Of a DNA stretch of 64,000 nt, positions 33,453-47,000 are shown one piece after another. Source of the DNA: Prinia subflava. Its lineage: Eukaryota; Chordata; Aves; Passeriformes; Cisticolidae. A model generated the notes under the pieces. That model was not told the origin of the DNA. It was given only the letters and a program-made list of their open reading frames with translations, and did no database searches. The stretch lies in the NCBI RefSeq assembly GCF_021018805.1, contig NC_086249.1, forward strand, positions 78,518,472-78,582,471. Reading direction: 5' to 3'. Each line of letters opens with the position of its first letter. Position 1 is the stretch's first letter. Position numbers and translations under genes: made by a program.

Positions 33453-36400
33453 GAAAACTTTCTATCACACACAAGAGGAAAACTAAGTTCCAAACTATCC
33501 TCACAGTCAACTTAATAACTTCCCCTTTTTTACACTGTTTTTTTACATTTTTTTACATTTTTTACATTTCAAAAGTGTTTGCAAATATGTGTTTAAATTT
33601 ACAGAAAAATCAAAATTTTAGAAACAAAAGGTGTTGCTGGAGTAAGAGCATGCAAGGAGAAATTATAACATACTCCCAAGTGAAATAAAATGCCTATTAA
33701 TTATCGCTAAGTTAAAAATTATGACAGGAATTTTGTTCCAACCATTGAGAACTTGGCCCTTACCCTGACATGAAATATGAGAATAAAGTAAGTAGTTCTT
33801 ACAACAGGAAATATTACACTGTAAGATATTTCTATTCATCTTCCTATTTCTTTAACATCTTGAGCTGCCATGCATCCTGTCAATAGGAAGGGAAAAAACA
33901 GACAGAAGGAAGATGTCATTATGTGGCTTTGGAGAGTGACCTCCCCAGATTACCTCTACTCTGGTACCTAAAAGCACTTAAAAAATTCAGCTTCTGTGAG
34001 GAGCCTAAGAGAAATTTTAACCACGATACATTTAAATTAGTAACAAAAAAATACATGAAACATCATGGTCCTGTGTGTGGGTCCATTGGTAATGTGTGTA
34101 CACAGCATGAGCATGGGGTTTTGTTTGAAACAGTAAAAATAAAACATTGTTGACGTTTGCTGTGTTTTCTGTGAGGGAGTATTTTCTACCACAGCTAGAA
34201 GGGAATAGGTAACCTGTATTCAGTGGCTGAACATGGGTAGTGTTATTTTTACAGTTTTTGCCAGTGATGAGACAGGATCTTACTTTCAAGTAAAGAAAAT
34301 GTTAGAAATGTTTCTGGCATTATGAAGTTCAGCCAGGACAGATTTGCAGGCTTAGACACATGCAGAAAAAATTTATGTTGTCCAATTAAAAAATAATGCT
34401 GTTTTCTGCCTTGTTTTGCTAACAAGTGCTGCTTTCAGAGCAATCCCTGTGTTATCTAGGAGATATGCAGAAAACACTGCATTGTATAAACCCAGAAATT
34501 AGGTATATAAAATATCATTGACCAAATATTAGCCATTCTCGAGGGCTGCAGTATAGTAAACTGATTTGGGATTATACCAGCTGACAAAATTTGAACTAAA
34601 ACTTCTCAAACCCTATTTCTTAAATATGAGCTTCTCAATCCATAATTGTCCAGCCAGGCTGACAATGTCCAGTAATGGTCAGCTTTGGTTTAATGAGAAT
34701 TTAAAACTTCTGTACTAAGAGTAAGAAGCCACCTTAACTTTCACCTTAACAGTGTGAAAATCTCCTTTGCACCTGGATAAGTTCTTCAGGAGAAGATCAA
34801 TACTCACAACCCTCGATTAGGAATAGAGGGGATCAGTTCTAATATGGGAAAAGTAAGAGAAGAAAAGTAAGCTCTAAAATAGTTGGCCACTCCCTAAACA
34901 AAATACATGGTTTTGCTTTTATAAAAGTTGTAATTATATCAGATTTCTTGGTGTAGTTTCCTATATCCATACAAAGAAGCCACTGACAAGGTTTCATTTG
35001 CATTTCTTTCTTTTTAAAGCTGTAAAGTTTAGGTAATGGGAAAATATTCTAGTGCAACTGCCAAAAATGTTTTTCATCCTGACAATGGAAGGACAAAAGG
35101 TTCACTAATCACATGATGTTTATCATCAATTCAATAAATTCCTGACAGAAAATGAAGGTGGACTGTTTGATATTTAAAGGCACTGTATGCTCAGGGGATA
35201 TTGAATTATCCAAAGATCACTTCTAAGGACAAAAACAGAAAAAAAAAAAAGCCCAGAAAATAACATACCATTTATGGGGACGAAAGCTTAGTGTATGTAG
35301 GTCTTAGATGTAGCTTACCTTTAACCTTGAGTGTCTCTTATTTCCTTTCCCACTAGCCATGAAGTCAAGAAAAAGGAGCAAAAAATCCAAACTGGGGGCA
35401 CTGTAGCTAGCAGAGAAGGAAACCAAAAATTACTTTAAATTCAGAATTTAAAGAGTTAAAGAAGTAATACTATTTAAACAGGGTTGCAGAACTCCTATTA
35501 AAAATGGCAGTACTATAAATGTTCTAGTATTGTCAGGAATGTTCTGTTGGATGACACTATAGTGTGATTTGTACACACAGCGGACCAGAGCTGATGGGTG
35601 AATGAAATGATCCATAACCCTCACTGACACATTTAGAGCAGTTCAGCTGCACACAGAGAACAGTCCATCATTTGCACCCTTCTGTGAAAGCTGGCTTTAC
35701 CAAGTGTTTCAATGAAATATGTGCAACTTCCCATTTAAATTAGTACCACATGAACCATGAAGAGCACCACAGGTATCTGTTGTAGTACCAGCCTAATGCA
35801 AAAGTGGCCTGTCTTGTAATGCTCTAACAGGAAAGACATACAACCATTCATCTGTAACATATTAAAACCAGAAGAAATAAATTACTCTATAGATGAAGAA
35901 TTATTGCTTGTGGAGAGAATGTGCAAAGGTAGTTCTAAAAAGCAGCTTTTACTAAAAAATTATTGCAACAGCATTTGAATTCCTAATGCATATTAAACCT
36001 AGTTCGCATAATCATAAATCATCATTTTTAAATCAAGAAAATCTGCTTGAAACTTTTTAAAGGTTTATTTTACTAGTTCAGAACTATTTCAGCATTACCA
36101 CTGAGGGAAGCACAGTAGGAGTGACTATAAGGGTAAAATATAAAACTTAACCATTTCCCAAGAAAAATCTCTTTGGTCTGGAGTTTTTCAAATTTACCAG
36201 TAAGAGCTGCATAAGTAACTAAAAAGGTCTTGTGAACATACAGGTGACTAAAAAGAATTGAATTCCTATGGGTGGATATGCTCTCCCGTGCAATAGCTTT
36301 TCTTAAATAGTCTCATGTAGTCTAGCCAGTAAGGCAGAAGATTTAGTAAAAGCAATGAATTTACCCAAATGCTATAAAGTGTTTATATTAAATTAATTTT

Positions 36401-38131
36401 AGTGGGAAAATTAATCTCCAAAAGCTCATTCTAAGCGGTGTACCTAACGCTTGATAAATCCTGAGCTGAACACAAACTACTTTTCAGGGTGGTGGATACT
36501 TAGTGCTTTCATAGTGGAGTGCAGGAGTTGATGCACTTTTTTCTCTTGGATTAGGAAACAATACCAGTATGAATAAAGGAGCAGCTCTGCACATACCCAC
36601 CGGGCTAGAGACATTGCTTGCTGGTATTTCCAAATATATAAACAAGGACAAATGGGGTTAGTATCCTCTAGTCCAAATTTTTCAAAAGTGTGCCTTCAGT
36701 ATCAACTACAGGATGCCAGGTAGCCTCTGGGAAATCAGTGCTGCTCCAGCTGCATTTGGTTAGAAAAGTTCTGTCATTTCTGAAAATGAGACCTTTGTCT
36801 TCATGATGCCTAGAAAGCTGGCATCAGGGCTAGCCTTTCAGTAAACTGGGATATTTTGCACTGGTATCTGGCCTATATACAATAGCAATGTACTTAACAT
36901 TAATGAATATTCTTATATTCAAATATTCTTATTGTGACTTTTAAACTTGCAATTGTACATAATTGGAAAGTACAGCTCTGACTTTAGGCACAAGGTGAAG
37001 AACAACAAATGATCAGATACTGGCCCTGCACATTGATTTAGGGAAAAAGTGATTTAGGGGGATACAAGGGGCAAGCACTCTTTGAAGAATCAAAAAACTG
37101 AAATTAGTCCTACATTACAAGTAGACAGCTTGTGCTAAATACTATTGCAAATTTCATACCTATTTAATGATTTTGTTCCCCTCATGAGTGTCAGGCATTA
37201 CCAGTGAAACTCAGATGACAGCCGAAGTAAGATTGTCTCCTGCAATTTTCCTCAAGCCTTGTTCACTGCCCTTTTGCTCATGTCTCTGTGGTCTCTCAGA
37301 TGCCAAAGTAAAGTGACATAAAAAGCAATATTTCAAAACTGCTACTTTTAGGCTATGTAGAGTCAATTAAATAGAATATTATCATAAGATATTCAAGCAG
37401 CATGAGTCTGGAGCTTCTGCAATTTTGTGAATGATATCTAAATAATCTTGATGACTGAGTGTCATTTATATCACTAATCTTGCTCTTGCAGGTACAAAAT
37501 ACAACTCCATGTGTCATGAAATCTCTATGATATTTCTGTCTTTGTTTAACAGAACAGAATTGCAAATACTAATGTTTTTACAGTAGCTGTTTTTAGCCTC
37601 AATTGTTCTTTGATTACTATGTGAGCTCATATCTGTATTTGAGCTAAATGGTCTAAATTATTGTGGTGGTGAGTTGTCCCAGGCAGCACCAGTCCGCACA
37701 CAGTTGCTCTTTCACTTTCCCTCATCAGGGTGGGGATGGGAATGGAAAGGCAAAACCAAGAACAACCTGTGGATTGAGATAAAGACATCTTAATTAGTGA
37801 AACTAGAACACTGAAGTGATACCACCATTGTTTTATTATAACACCCACCCCCCTCAAACCCAGCACCATATAGGTTACTGTGAAGAAAAAAAAAAATCAA
37901 TCCCAGCCAGACTCATTACAATGATTAGGGTTACAGTCATTATTTAAGAAATCTCCCAGACAAAATTTCCTGTGCACTGATTGGAAATTTTCACATCAAA
38001 ATTTCAGAAGAAAACCTCTGTATTTCTCATAAAATTAGAATGTATATTGCTTTCTGTATTTCTTTATTTTTTTGGTTAGGCCAATAATAATGAGCTATAC
38101 CAGTTGTATAATTAAAATTTACCCTCAGTAT
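33453..38131. other. AT-rich non-coding stretch
   Basis: About 4.7 kb with short T-rich 'ttttttacat' units at 33530-33570, a 12-base A run near 35238, and otherwise unique sequence. No gene supported. The longest frames are under 90 codons. Confidence 0.55.
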
Positions 38132-39068
38132 CATCACAGAATCGAAAAATGGCTGAGTTTGGAAGGCACCTCAGATGATTGTCTAGTCCAAGATCCCCGC
38201 TCAGGCTATGTCAGGTTTCTCAAGGCTATGCTCAATTTGGTTTGGGATATCCTCAAAGATGAAGATTGCAACTTTGTTGAGGCATCTATTTTGGTCTTTG
38301 ATCCCTCTCATAATAAACCAGCTTTTCCTTATGTTTAGGTGGAATTTCCTGAATTTCAGTTTGTGCACACAACCCCTCATCCACTGAGAAAATCTTGCCT
38401 CCTTTGTCTTTATTCCTCCTTCAGGTGTTTATATATATGTATAAGATCCCTCTAAACCATCTCTTCTCCAGGCTGAACAGCTCCAGCTCTCAGGGAGAGA
38501 TTCTCCAGTCCCTTAGTTATCTTCACAGCACTTTGCTGGACAGGCTATGGCATGTCTTTGCCTCTCTTGTACTGCAAAGCCCAGACCCAGCAATCCAGAT
38601 GTGCCTCACCAGGGCTAAGAGGGAAAGGGTCTCCTCTTTCAGCCTTCAGGTGATATCTCTCCAGCCATGAAGCAGCTGGCCCTCTTTGCCTCAAGGGCAC
38701 AGACTGCTGTGCTTTTTGTTTCTGCAGAGCTGCTCTCCACACAGTGAGGCCCCAGCACGTACTGATGCCTGGGGTTACTGCTCCCCAGAAGTGAGACTGG
38801 TCATTTTCCTTTGCTGAGCTTCAGCATGCTCCTGTCAGCCCATTTCTCCAACCTTTTGAGGTCCTTCTGAACAGCAGCACAGCCATCTGGTATATGAAGC
38901 TGTCCTCTCAGTTTCATATCATCAGCAAATTTGCTGGGGGTGCCCCATGGCCCATCACCCTGGTCATTAATTGAGATATTAAACCCCCAGGGGTTCATAC
39001 ACCTGGCTCAGGCCCTCTACTGCCTGGTCAAAATGGTCATCCTGTGCTCAGCTGGTGCCAGATGGTTC
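38132..39068 (-). mobile_element. CR1 non-LTR retrotransposon with reverse-transcriptase C-terminal remnant
   Basis: The element's 3' end is at the left ('atcacagaatcgaaaaatgg', 'ttggaaggcacctcagatga'). Its 5'-truncated end is near 39068. Moving into the element, the 3' part gives way to ORF2 sequence ('tctccaggctgaacagctcc', 'gaggtccttctgaacagcag', 'atcatcagcaaatttgctg'). The minus-strand frame at 38801-38998 encodes the RT motif-C region 'KFADDMKLRG', then 'GCAAVQKDLKRLEKWADR', recognisably CR1-like. Downstream frames are broken, so the copy is dead. It is the longest CR1 in the window, at a bit over 0.9 kb against about 4.5 kb for a full element. Confidence 0.93.
38801..38998 (-). pseudogene. 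CR1 ORF2 reverse transcriptase fragment (FADD motif)
   Basis: A 65-codon open remnant of the reverse-transcriptase domain. The catalytic F-A-D-D signature is intact. It is followed by the segment that in CR1 reads approximately 'GCAAIQ(R/K)DL(D/K)RLEKWA'. Most of the protein (the endonuclease and the fingers and palm) is missing through 5' truncation, and the C-terminal thumb is frame-disrupted. It cannot yield an active enzyme. Confidence 0.88.
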
Positions 39069-41389
39069 AAAAAACACACATACACACCTCCCACAACTCA
39101 CAGGTAGTAAATATGAAATTATTTTATCCCCATACAGTAATTGCTGACAGTCTGATATTGTTAAAAACCCTAGAGCAGGAATTTAAATTCATGCAATTTA
39201 TTTTATGTTAAGCAACTAGAATCAGACCTTCCTGCTATCCTATAAATACATCATTTATCTATAAATCTAATCACAAATTACACAGAGGTGCAGACAAAGT
39301 TAATTCTAAGTAAATATGAGGGTTTTTTTCTTAAGAACAGGGATCTTTTGTTTCTTGTGTTTATTTTTGGTTGGGCTTTTGTTTGTTTTTTAATATCTAT
39401 TTATTTTTCTCTATAATCATTATATTATTATATAACTTCCCCACATCATTATGCATTACCAAGGAGATGAGAAAGTCTGGATCATGAGGTAACTAAGAGG
39501 AAAAGCAAGAAAGAGACGTTTTCTTCCCTTATCTTGAGGGTTGCTTTCAGATTGTGCCACACCAGAGTTCACTGGTTGTATTTGCATGTGACAATCAGCC
39601 TCAATTGTGCTCAGTTGGGGTCAAACTCAAAACTCCAGAAAAGTCTTCTTAAAGTATTAGAACCTGAAAGAATAGTCAATTATTACACTGAATTTAAAAC
39701 TAAATTAGTATGTTCCTTTAAAAACTAAATTAATATATTCCTTGACATCTGCTTACTGCGTATTGCAGAAATAGAGTAACGCAGAACTAAAACTCGCAAT
39801 CCACATTCAAACAAACTAAAGTGGATCTGGGGTATTTTTTTCTAAACTGCCTGTTGAATTCTCAATTATACATTACATAGAGGTAAAGTGGAATTATTGA
39901 TACACCTTTCAAAATGTGTATAAAAATGTCAGTTTAATGTATTACAATTTCTTCTGCACACAATTTTTATGATTTTCCATGTTATCTGCACTGTTAACTA
40001 TGTTTCTACACTGTCCCATTGGCTGGGACTTGCCACAAGATGTGTGTGCCCATTTGTAGTTCAGAAGGCAAATTACAAGTCTGGTCTTGTATACAAGTTG
40101 CTTATATCACAATCAAAAGCTGATCAAAGATGGGTTTTCGTATTAACTTGCAAGCTATTTTGGACTGACAATAGCTACACTGCTGAATATTCTTTGGTTT
40201 GGAGGTATGTCCATCTAACTGTTTTTAAAAGGTGCCAGTCCTAAAAGGACTCTCACTGGAAACATTGCTAGAAGACATTACATGTTTTTCACTTGGCCAG
40301 ATCAGAGCACATTTTTATATCAGTGAAGTCTGTTCAAAAGGCACTATGCCATAATGATAATTCACTACAAACAAAATAAACAAGATGTAAGATTGGAGAT
40401 CAAATATTGGCAGCTAAGTGGCAAGTTTGCAAAGGATGAGTGAGCCTTCCCTGGGCTCTTCTATTTTTCAGTATGCCAAAACAAACAGATGAATACACAT
40501 AAACTCCATGCAAGGGGTCCTTCTCCTTTTTATCTTTATTATGTTTTAAAATGCAGATGAGGTTAGTAAGTCAAGCACGGTGGTTGTATGTATAAAAGTA
40601 AAATATGGGTGGATATGTTATTAGATAATTTGAATTAAATTAGAAATAGACTGCTCATCTGTAGTTTAAGCAATGAATAATATTGATAAAACATGGAAAA
40701 TCCTTAACTTTCTAGAACTTACTCAACTTTCACTCTCATGTTGTAATCAAAAATAGTTTTCCTAAATAGAAATTTTCAGTGGAATAAAATAGGCACTTAG
40801 GGTCATAATTATTACCATCTTAGAGTTACTACCTAAAGCCAATCCAATGAATCTCTTTCTAAAAATGCCTGCCTTCCTACAATGACTATAAAGTGAGGCA
40901 AAGACAGACCTCTAGACTTCATATCTACACTGAAAACACTGAACTTTGAGCAAAAGGAGCACAACTATGGTAATTTGTTTGGGAAGGATATAAACAACAG
41001 AAAACTAAGAGCAAATGAAAACAGATGAGAAAAGAAAATCAGTGTTTAGGTTTGTGGTAAGTGAATGTAAGTAATAGGAGGGAAAATAGAATTAAAAAAT
41101 TATTTTCTAGGGGTGGAAAAGATACAACATCAGGAGAAAAAAGAAACAAAGAGCACAGGTAAGATTCAGTTTGCCTGTGTTTATTCATAGTCATCATTAT
41201 GTGCCCTAGTCAGTGGAGAGTTGGTCAATACAGCCAGCAGGATGTAAAGAGCCTTTATCTCCTTATACTAGATATCTGCTTTCATTCAGTTGAACTGCTT
41301 TATGATTCTAATGCTTAAGTCAAACAGTAACCAATCTCAGTCACCTAAATGTGAGTGTTATTTGAGATACTCTTGTAAATCCTTTCTGG
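39069..41389. other. AT-rich non-coding stretch
   Basis: Unique AT-rich sequence including a short imperfect duplication at 39694-39743. The frame at 39969-40244 (plus, 91 codons) is not recognisable. No gene supported. Confidence 0.55.
39694..39743. repeat. ~25-bp imperfect tandem duplication
   Basis: 'ttaaaactaaattagtat' plus 'gttcctt' is followed directly by a near copy 'ttaaaaactaaattaatat' plus 'attcctt'. A local slippage-type duplication in AT-rich DNA. Confidence 0.85.
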
Positions 41390-41890
41390 CATAGAATCAT
41401 AGATTTTTTAAGGCTGGAAAAGATTGTTGAGTCCTACTATTTACCCAGAACTGCAAAGTTCACCACTAAACCATGCCCGCAGGAGCCACATCCACCTGTG
41501 TTTCAAATACCTTGAGGGATGGCGATTCTACTTCACTAAGCAGAGAGTTACAGTACTTGAGAATTCTTTCTGTGAAGAAATTCCTCCTCATGTCTCACCT
41601 GAAGCTCCCCTGGCACAGCCTGAGGCTGTGTCCTCTCATCCTGTCACAGGTTGCCTGGGACAAGAGGGCAACCCCACCTGGCCACAGCCTCCTTTTAGGC
41701 AATTATAGAGAGCAGTACAGTCTTCCCTGAGCCTCCTTTTCTCCAGGCTGAACAACCCCAGCTCCCTCTGCTGCTCCTCATAATAACTTGTGCTCCAGAC
41801 CCTTCACCAGCTCTGTTGTCCTTCTCTGGGCTTGCTTCAGAGAGTTTTTTATGTAGTAAGGACCTAGAACTGAGCACCAGAAGGGGATCA
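41390..41890 (-). mobile_element. CR1 non-LTR retrotransposon, 5'-truncated
   Basis: The 3' end lies at the left ('atagaatcatagatttttta', 'aaggctggaaaagattg'). The 3' region and ORF2 C-terminus follow in reverse: 'catgcccgcaggagccacat', 'ttctgtgaagaaattcctcc', 'ctcatcctgtcacaggttgc', 'tctccaggctgaacaacccc' and 'gagcaccagaagggga'. Plus-strand frames at 41424-41730 are antisense shadows of the element. Similarity stops near 41890. Inactive. Confidence 0.93.
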
Positions 41891-43985
41891 GTTTTCATAT
41901 GGCTGTATTATATTCCTAGCTTTCTAATCACATCTACCATGTGAACACTTTGGTTACCACGGGGTATTTAAAGGGCTTTAGAGATATATGTGTGATCAAT
42001 CAAATTGAGATACAACTTTCCAGGGACTGAACTAGGAAACTTGACTACCTCTAGACATCTGCATTTAGATATCTGACCAAACTAAATCCCTTTTCCTAAA
42101 TCAGGGCAAGTAGAATTCAATCCCATGAACTGAGAAAAATTAAGGAGTTGTAGGATAAAACAAGTGTGTTGGAAAGGACATTGGAATTACTGAGGAACTT
42201 GTATCTAAAGAGGAAACAAGCTCATGCAGGGAATAAAAATATGACAGTAAAAGATGTGACTAGACACATAAAGAAAGAATAGCAATATTTTCACAGTAGC
42301 ATGTTTAGATATAGTTACATGTTTAGATATAAAACATGTATTTATTTTTAAGATGTAGATTTTGAGTTGTATGGCATTATAAAATGACAAACTAAAACTT
42401 CTGTGGCAGAATGCATTAACTGAAGAACAGAAGATTTTGACTAATCATATAGAAAATGCTTCTAGCAATATAAATAGTAATATCAGTATCCAGCAAAAAT
42501 AGAAGCACGGTTATTTATCTTGTTATTTTGTTCAGTTTAAATTATACTCTTCCACAGATTCATATATTTAAGATCATTATGTTTACAACATATTACATTA
42601 AAAAGGCCATTAAGAAAGCTACTTATTTTGGCAGATGTGATTGGCAGTCTGGAATGAGGGACTAAAAGAACCAGATTTTCTGATAAAATGATCATCTGAA
42701 TGAAAGTTAAAGATATTGACAAGTGAGGCTCTAGGTATAAAGGTTAATAGCCTTCTTTGATGAATGGATCTCACTTGGCATTATGTCTGGAAATAGAATA
42801 CTGCTCCATTTAATACCCTTTTCACATCACAAATATTTTCTTTGCAACCATAACAGCTAGAAAACATTCTACTAAATAAAACAGCAGTTTCTAAAAGCTG
42901 CAAGAAGAGTAGATTGGTGACCTGCCACTCTGTTGAGAAACTGGATTGCAATTATTGTCCTTTAACACACATGCACAAAAATTTGAACTTCATGTTAATT
43001 TTATTGGTTGTTTGACAACATTTTAAAAAACATATATGTCTATATTTTTAAAATTCAAATTACATATGTCTAATAGTCAACAGGAGAACTTTTATGGAAA
43101 TGTTGAACTATTGGTAACAGCACCTAAGACATGGCACTCCTTTTGTCCTTTCTACTCCTTTCCATTTGAAAGAGATTGCAACACAATTTGGAGAGCAGGT
43201 ATGACATATTAGCATATTAGTATTCTTTCTCAACACTACAAGAATGATTTAATTTTATTGTTACATTGTGTTGTAACACACAACCCCGTTTTTTTACCCC
43301 GTTATTTAATTTTATTTTTTACTTATATTTCTAATCTAATATTAGAATATGTAGGTCTGGTTTTTATGAGGTGTATTTACTTCAGGATAATTTGACTCAT
43401 ATGGTAGTCAAAGAAAAAAAACAAACACAAACATAACCAGGAAATTGTCATATAAACAAAGTAATAGGACTACTGAGCTGCCTAGCACAGTAAAAGTTTC
43501 AATACATACCTCTGTGTGGTTCTATGAGTTGGATTAACCTGTATCTGATATATTGCTGTAGATTAGAGGAAAAAGAGAAAACAAAGGAGAATGTCAAGAT
43601 TTTGTGAAACACAAAAGAATTGAAGGCTGTACATACTTACTTTAACAATACATGAGACTGGAAAAGAATCTTCTATTATAAATCTGTTCAATGTCCTGTA
43701 TTGTGATGTTGCCTCCTCTAAGCAGTCTGGGACATGAACTTATGACAGTAGAGGAGGTCCTAAAATATGATTTAGATTTCTGTATGTCCTCATTGTGCAG
43801 TTTGTTATCTAAAAGCTTGTCAAGAATTATTAATTTTCAGTATATAGGAAGGTTTTTCAAAAGAATGGAATAGTGCAATTGGTGTTCTTAAAAATTTTAG
43901 GTTCTGGTCTGCATTGTTAGGAAACTGGAATGTCAGACTTTCTGTAGAAAAATCCTATGTCGTCATATTTCCTAAAAGAAATTGC
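41891..43985. other. AT-rich non-coding stretch
   Basis: Contains an 18-bp-period duplication of 'catgtttagatata' at 42300-42331 and T-rich patches near 43290-43320. No gene or further transposon recognised. Confidence 0.55.
42300..42331. repeat. 18-bp-period duplication
   Basis: 'catgtttagatata' occurs at 42300-42313 and again at 42318-42331, with four bases ('gtta') between the copies. Confidence 0.9.
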
Positions 43986-44022
43986 CTGAGTAACTTAACA
44001 AAAGCTGAGTAACTTAACAAAA
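43986..44022. repeat. 19-bp tandem duplication
   Basis: 'ctgagtaacttaacaaaag' at 43986-44004 is followed immediately by the same sequence, with the last base changed, at 44005-44022. Confidence 0.93.
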
Positions 44023-47000
44023 TCCATATACCATTGGAGGCAGAAGAAAGGGAGACTTTTTCATTCCTTGCTGGGACTTGCAAGATATAGTAGCAGTGTA
44101 AATATCTAGGACAATTTCAGAGACCAGCATTTGGTCTCGTCATATAATTTAAGTGGCTGAGGGCCAGAAACATTCTTCAATATGTTGTCTGGTATGTTTA
44201 GAAAAGTGTTAATGAGGGTAGTTTCTGTAGATCACTGTAAAAGTGTTATGGCTAGAGGTAAACCTGTTCTCAGACATGTTCACTGCACATTTACTAGAAG
44301 TGAGAGTATCTTGTTTTATGCCTTTATGAGCTTTCTTAATGAAAGCTTTGATCTGATCTGATAAGATCAGCTACCTCTGGGTTTTCTGAGTGGACCTTGA
44401 ATCTGAACTTTTTATTCTGCTAACAGTGACATCTTTGTGATTTTAATTGCCCCTTCCATTTTCTTAATCTGCTGACAATAAAGACTAACTAACATGAAAT
44501 AATGAATATATAAAATATTTATATAAAATTACATGGTAATAATTTAATCCCAGGACTGTGAAATAGTCTACAGTAATAAATCTATTTCAGATTTGCTAGG
44601 ATTCACAAAAGTAGAAATGTATTCATTAATGACAGAAAGGTTATTATTTATTATAAATTTTAAATGTTTTTTCTTATGTAAATCTCATGTAAATATTCAT
44701 CCTCTTTCAAAATACTAACTGAAGAAATATAACTCATAGATTCTGAAAGTTTAATAAATATAAAACAAAACAGATCAAACCATTATGTCTTCTTCAAAGC
44801 CATCTCTAATTCAATAATGAAAGTAACATAATAGCAATATTCATTAAACACTTACAGGTTATTGACCTCCATAGTTGAACAGAGCAGAGGCAGTCAGCCT
44901 TAAAGGACAAATATATCTTAATTTTTGTCATGGGTGGATTAATGGCTTGCCTTTATTGATAACATTTTCTATTCAGCTGTACGGAGGACTTACAAAATGA
45001 AGCACAACAAAAGAATTAGAAAACAAAGAAATAATATGCCTAGCTGGACACACCATTTATTCCATTTTTGATTGCTCTATTATGAAGTACAAGTATCTTT
45101 TAATATATTTACTCAATGATATTTAAGACTCAAAGTAAAATATAGTTTAGGGATGCTGTGAAAACCAGTTACGACACATTTCCATAAAAATGACCAAACT
45201 GGCAGAGTGGATTAAATACCGGAGCATTTTGGAAGATGACACTCAAGGAAGATTTTGCATTTACATGAACTGGATAGTGTCAGAAATTTGTTTGCATTTG
45301 GGGATTTTCTACTAAAGGAAATAGTAAAGAAACATGTTACCATTTGGATTACATGGTGTGCCAGCATATATTCTTTGTAGTTTGAAGGAGCATCCTGTAG
45401 AATCTTTAATTTTACGAAGCAAACTTTTTAAATTTTATGGTAGACCAAGATTAATTTTGTCTATTATAATATTATTTCCTTAATTGTTAATTGTAAAAAT
45501 TTGTCTGTTACAATGAATATATTCAAAGTTGTAGGCCTGTAGGTAATTTTTGAATAATCATATTGTTTATTTTTTCCAAATTCACAGCTTAAGAAGGGTT
45601 TTCCTATCTAATTGCTTCTCAGAGTGGGTTACTCCAGAGTGAGGCTGGTGCCTTCAGAGCCTCACCCTTTTTCTGTCATTTCCATGTCAGAAATATTTTT
45701 TTTAATACTTTATACTCTTCACTGCATTACTGACCTTAGAAACCTTTATCTTTGGAATTGTGTTTCTTTTCATTTATAACCATGAGGAGCAAGACAAATA
45801 GCATGTATAAAGCTATGATTTTAGTACTGTACTGGTGAATGATAGATCACATCAGTATCCAGGGTTTGCTTCACTTTACATCAGTGAATACTCCGTGTTT
45901 ACCAAGGAATTTGATGATCCGAAGCCCAGAAAACCCTGTCATAAATACATTTGCTAAAGAGATGGAGGGAATTGTGTTCCGGCAGCATCTGTTTGATCTG
46001 ATTCTTCCTTAAAATCACAGTGAAATGTTTTGACATAACTGTTTGATGTCGAAAAGCAAGGAAGTGATGAACAACAAACCTAAACTGGAGTATCCTTGAT
46101 TTGGTCTCCAAAGGCAAATTCTTTAATTTACCTGAACAAGATTTCTTAGATACTGCATGCTTATATTCTAAAATAACTTTTGAAATTTTTATAAATTATT
46201 TTGATTCTTATGTACAATATACTGGGATGTATTTTCGAAGTAGCTCTTCAATACATAAAACATAGTGTTTGCTACCAGTGACAGATAAGGTAATGATAAA
46301 TAATTCTGAAGTTCTTAGTCTAAATCAAATCTATTAGTTCCTCACAACGAAACTTCAACAAGTAAGTTATTACTGATGTAGCACCCGATGGTTCTGTAGC
46401 TTCTACAAAAATAAGGATTGTATATTCAGTCATGTTTTCAAAATCATAAGCATTTGTATTCTCCTTTTACTCCATTTGTTTCTACTTGCAATTAATAAAG
46501 CTGTTTTATTTCAGTATAAATCCACATTAAAAAATATTTTGAATTCTTCTGTTGTAAGTAGTGTACAGCGTGGGGGAACAGTCTCAGAATTAGCTTGCTT
46601 TTGATGGCTTCTCAGTAGCAGCTCATTTGGCAATTAGCCCCAGAGAGCTCAGTGAGGCAGGGGCAGGTCCAGATTCAACCCAAATGGAAGATCACAGTCA
46701 ACACAGACACAAATTACTCATGGTCACCTGTCACTGGAATACAGCTTCCACCTAACAGCTTCCATCTTTTAGTTTGTTTTTTTGTTTCTTTTTTTGAATA
46801 AAACAAACTAAATGACTTTCTTCTAAGTTTACATTCTTAAAAGCCAAGCTATGACTTCTTGGAAGTTGCACTTTCAAGAAGAAATTCTTCCCAGCCATTC
46901 ACCACAGCTGTGTTACCTGGTACAGTGATAATCAATAGGTCTTGAAATTAATGCTTTAAAATGTTATTGCAATGCAGTTCTGAAACAGAGGGCGTTTAAA

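Noticed and set aside
41424..41730. Two plus-strand frames of 85-94 codons
   Set aside because: They lie wholly inside a minus-strand CR1 and are antisense shadows.
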